From positions 1 through 64,000 of the forward strand of contig JACRIW010000110.1 in the NCBI GenBank assembly GCA_016215625.1: a DNA stretch of 64,000 nucleotides, read 5' to 3'. The translations under genes were made by a program, and so were the position numbers. The notes under the pieces were generated by a model. That model worked only from the letters and a program-made list of their open reading frames with translations, was not told the origin of the DNA and did no database searches. Below, piece by piece: positions 63,577 to 64,000 of this stretch; positions within the stretch are counted from its first letter, which is position 1, and each line of letters starts with the position of its first letter. The DNA comes from Candidatus Eiseniibacteriota bacterium. Its GTDB lineage: Bacteria > Eisenbacteria > RBG-16-71-46.

Positions 63577-64000
63577 ATGAGCGCCACGGACGACGCCCGA
63601 AAGCATCCCGCCCGGTCCTCCTATCGCTGGACGACGCTCGCCTTCGCCGCATTGGCGGGCGCGGCGCTCGGCGTGATCGTCGCCGTCGCCGGAGCGCCCT
63701 CGCACGTCGCGATGTTCGAGGTGCGCATGCCGTGGGACGGCGCTGCGCCGCTCGCGGCCGAATGGCCCTCCACGCCGCGCGAAGGGGAGAGCGCCACGCT
63801 CGGGAACGGCGAGGGCGGGCTCGTGCTCACCGTGCGCGCGCCGCGCGCGCCGCGTGCCCACGCGCTCGCCGTGCAACTGCGCACGCGCCGCGAGGGCGGT
63901 GTGGCCGCGCTCGCCGGAGCCGGCGCCGACGTGCGCTCGCGCTGGGTGGCGCGCCTCACGCCCGAGCCGCTGCCCGCGATGACTCCCGCCGCCGAGTGCG
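63577..64000 (+). CDS. membrane-anchored protein of unknown function (3' truncated)
   Basis: Open to the window edge; 141 codons visible. Hydrophilic start MSATDDARKHPARSSYRW, then one hydrophobic segment (TTLAFAALAGAALGVIVAVA, residues about 19-38) and a periplasmic, Ala/Arg-rich part with alternating strands (HVAMFEVRMPWDG, GGLVLTVRAPRAPRAHALAV). No family recognised; a chain-length determinant or secretion-type anchored protein would fit the topology but this is not supported by a motif. No good ribosome site is visible. Confidence 0.5.
   Translation, partial: MSATDDARKHPARSSYRWTTLAFAALAGAALGVIVAVAGAPSHVAMFEVRMPWDGAAPLAAEWPSTPREGESATLGNGEGGLVLTVRAPRAPRAHALAVQLRTRREGGVAALAGAGADVRSRWVARLTPEPLPAMTPAAEC

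Overview
The window is about 70% G+C and densely coded. It looks like a Gram-negative-type bacterium of the FCB group, perhaps Candidatus Eisenbacteria or a relative. This is an inference from three things: FlgD-like C-terminal domains on large secreted proteins, an LpxL-type acyltransferase (lipid A outer membrane), and a Ras-like MglA GTPase. No tRNA, rRNA, CRISPR array, insertion sequence or phage gene was seen.

Region 1 (1-17.0 kb, plus strand) is a surface-polysaccharide and glycoconjugate operon: methyltransferase, four cytosolic glycosyltransferases, a Wzx-type flippase, an AsnB-type amidotransferase, two polytopic membrane proteins (YfhO-like and PMT/GT39-like), a polyprenol-phosphate mannosyltransferase-like protein, a secreted beta-propeller protein and a FemAB/GNAT-type protein. 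It ends in a strong terminator at 17.03-17.09 kb.

Region 2 (17.1-35.8 kb) is a nearly complete division and cell wall (dcw) cluster: mraZ, a STAS-domain gene, rsmH, ftsL, ftsI (with PASTA repeats), murE, murF, mraY, murD, ftsW, murG, murC, ftsQ, ftsA, ftsZ and a TPR gene. Most junctions overlap by 1-4 bases. murB and ddl are absent, and the STAS gene is an insertion. Candidate MraZ boxes precede mraZ.

Region 3 (35.8-51.2 kb) is mixed. It holds rpmB (minus), a giant secreted subtilisin with three tandem modules of about 433 residues, recG, a minus-strand lpxL-glycosyltransferase-MFS operon, a small unknown gene, an mglA-like GTPase with a long Ala/Pro-rich tail, a small secreted protein and an orphan trpA. 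The mglA leader carries an exact sigma-28 type -10 (GCCGATAA) followed by a hairpin presenting the CsrA consensus.

Region 4 (51.2-63.4 kb) is a regulatory island of the kind that controls flagella: a PDZ/membrane/SpoIIE phosphatase (minus), csrA, a FlgM-like gene, an NtrB/NtrC-type pair, and then an operon behind a good sigma-54 -24/-12 promoter. That operon encodes a receiver, a sigma-region-4-like HTH protein, a small unknown, FlhG, FliA, a HisKA-only fragment, a GAF-GGDEF protein and a REC-GAF-histidine kinase. No flagellar structural gene and no flhF is present. The inferred chain is NtrB/NtrC with sigma-54, then FliA/FlhG, then sigma-28 and CsrA control of targets including mglA. The window ends in the first 141 codons of an unidentified membrane-anchored protein.
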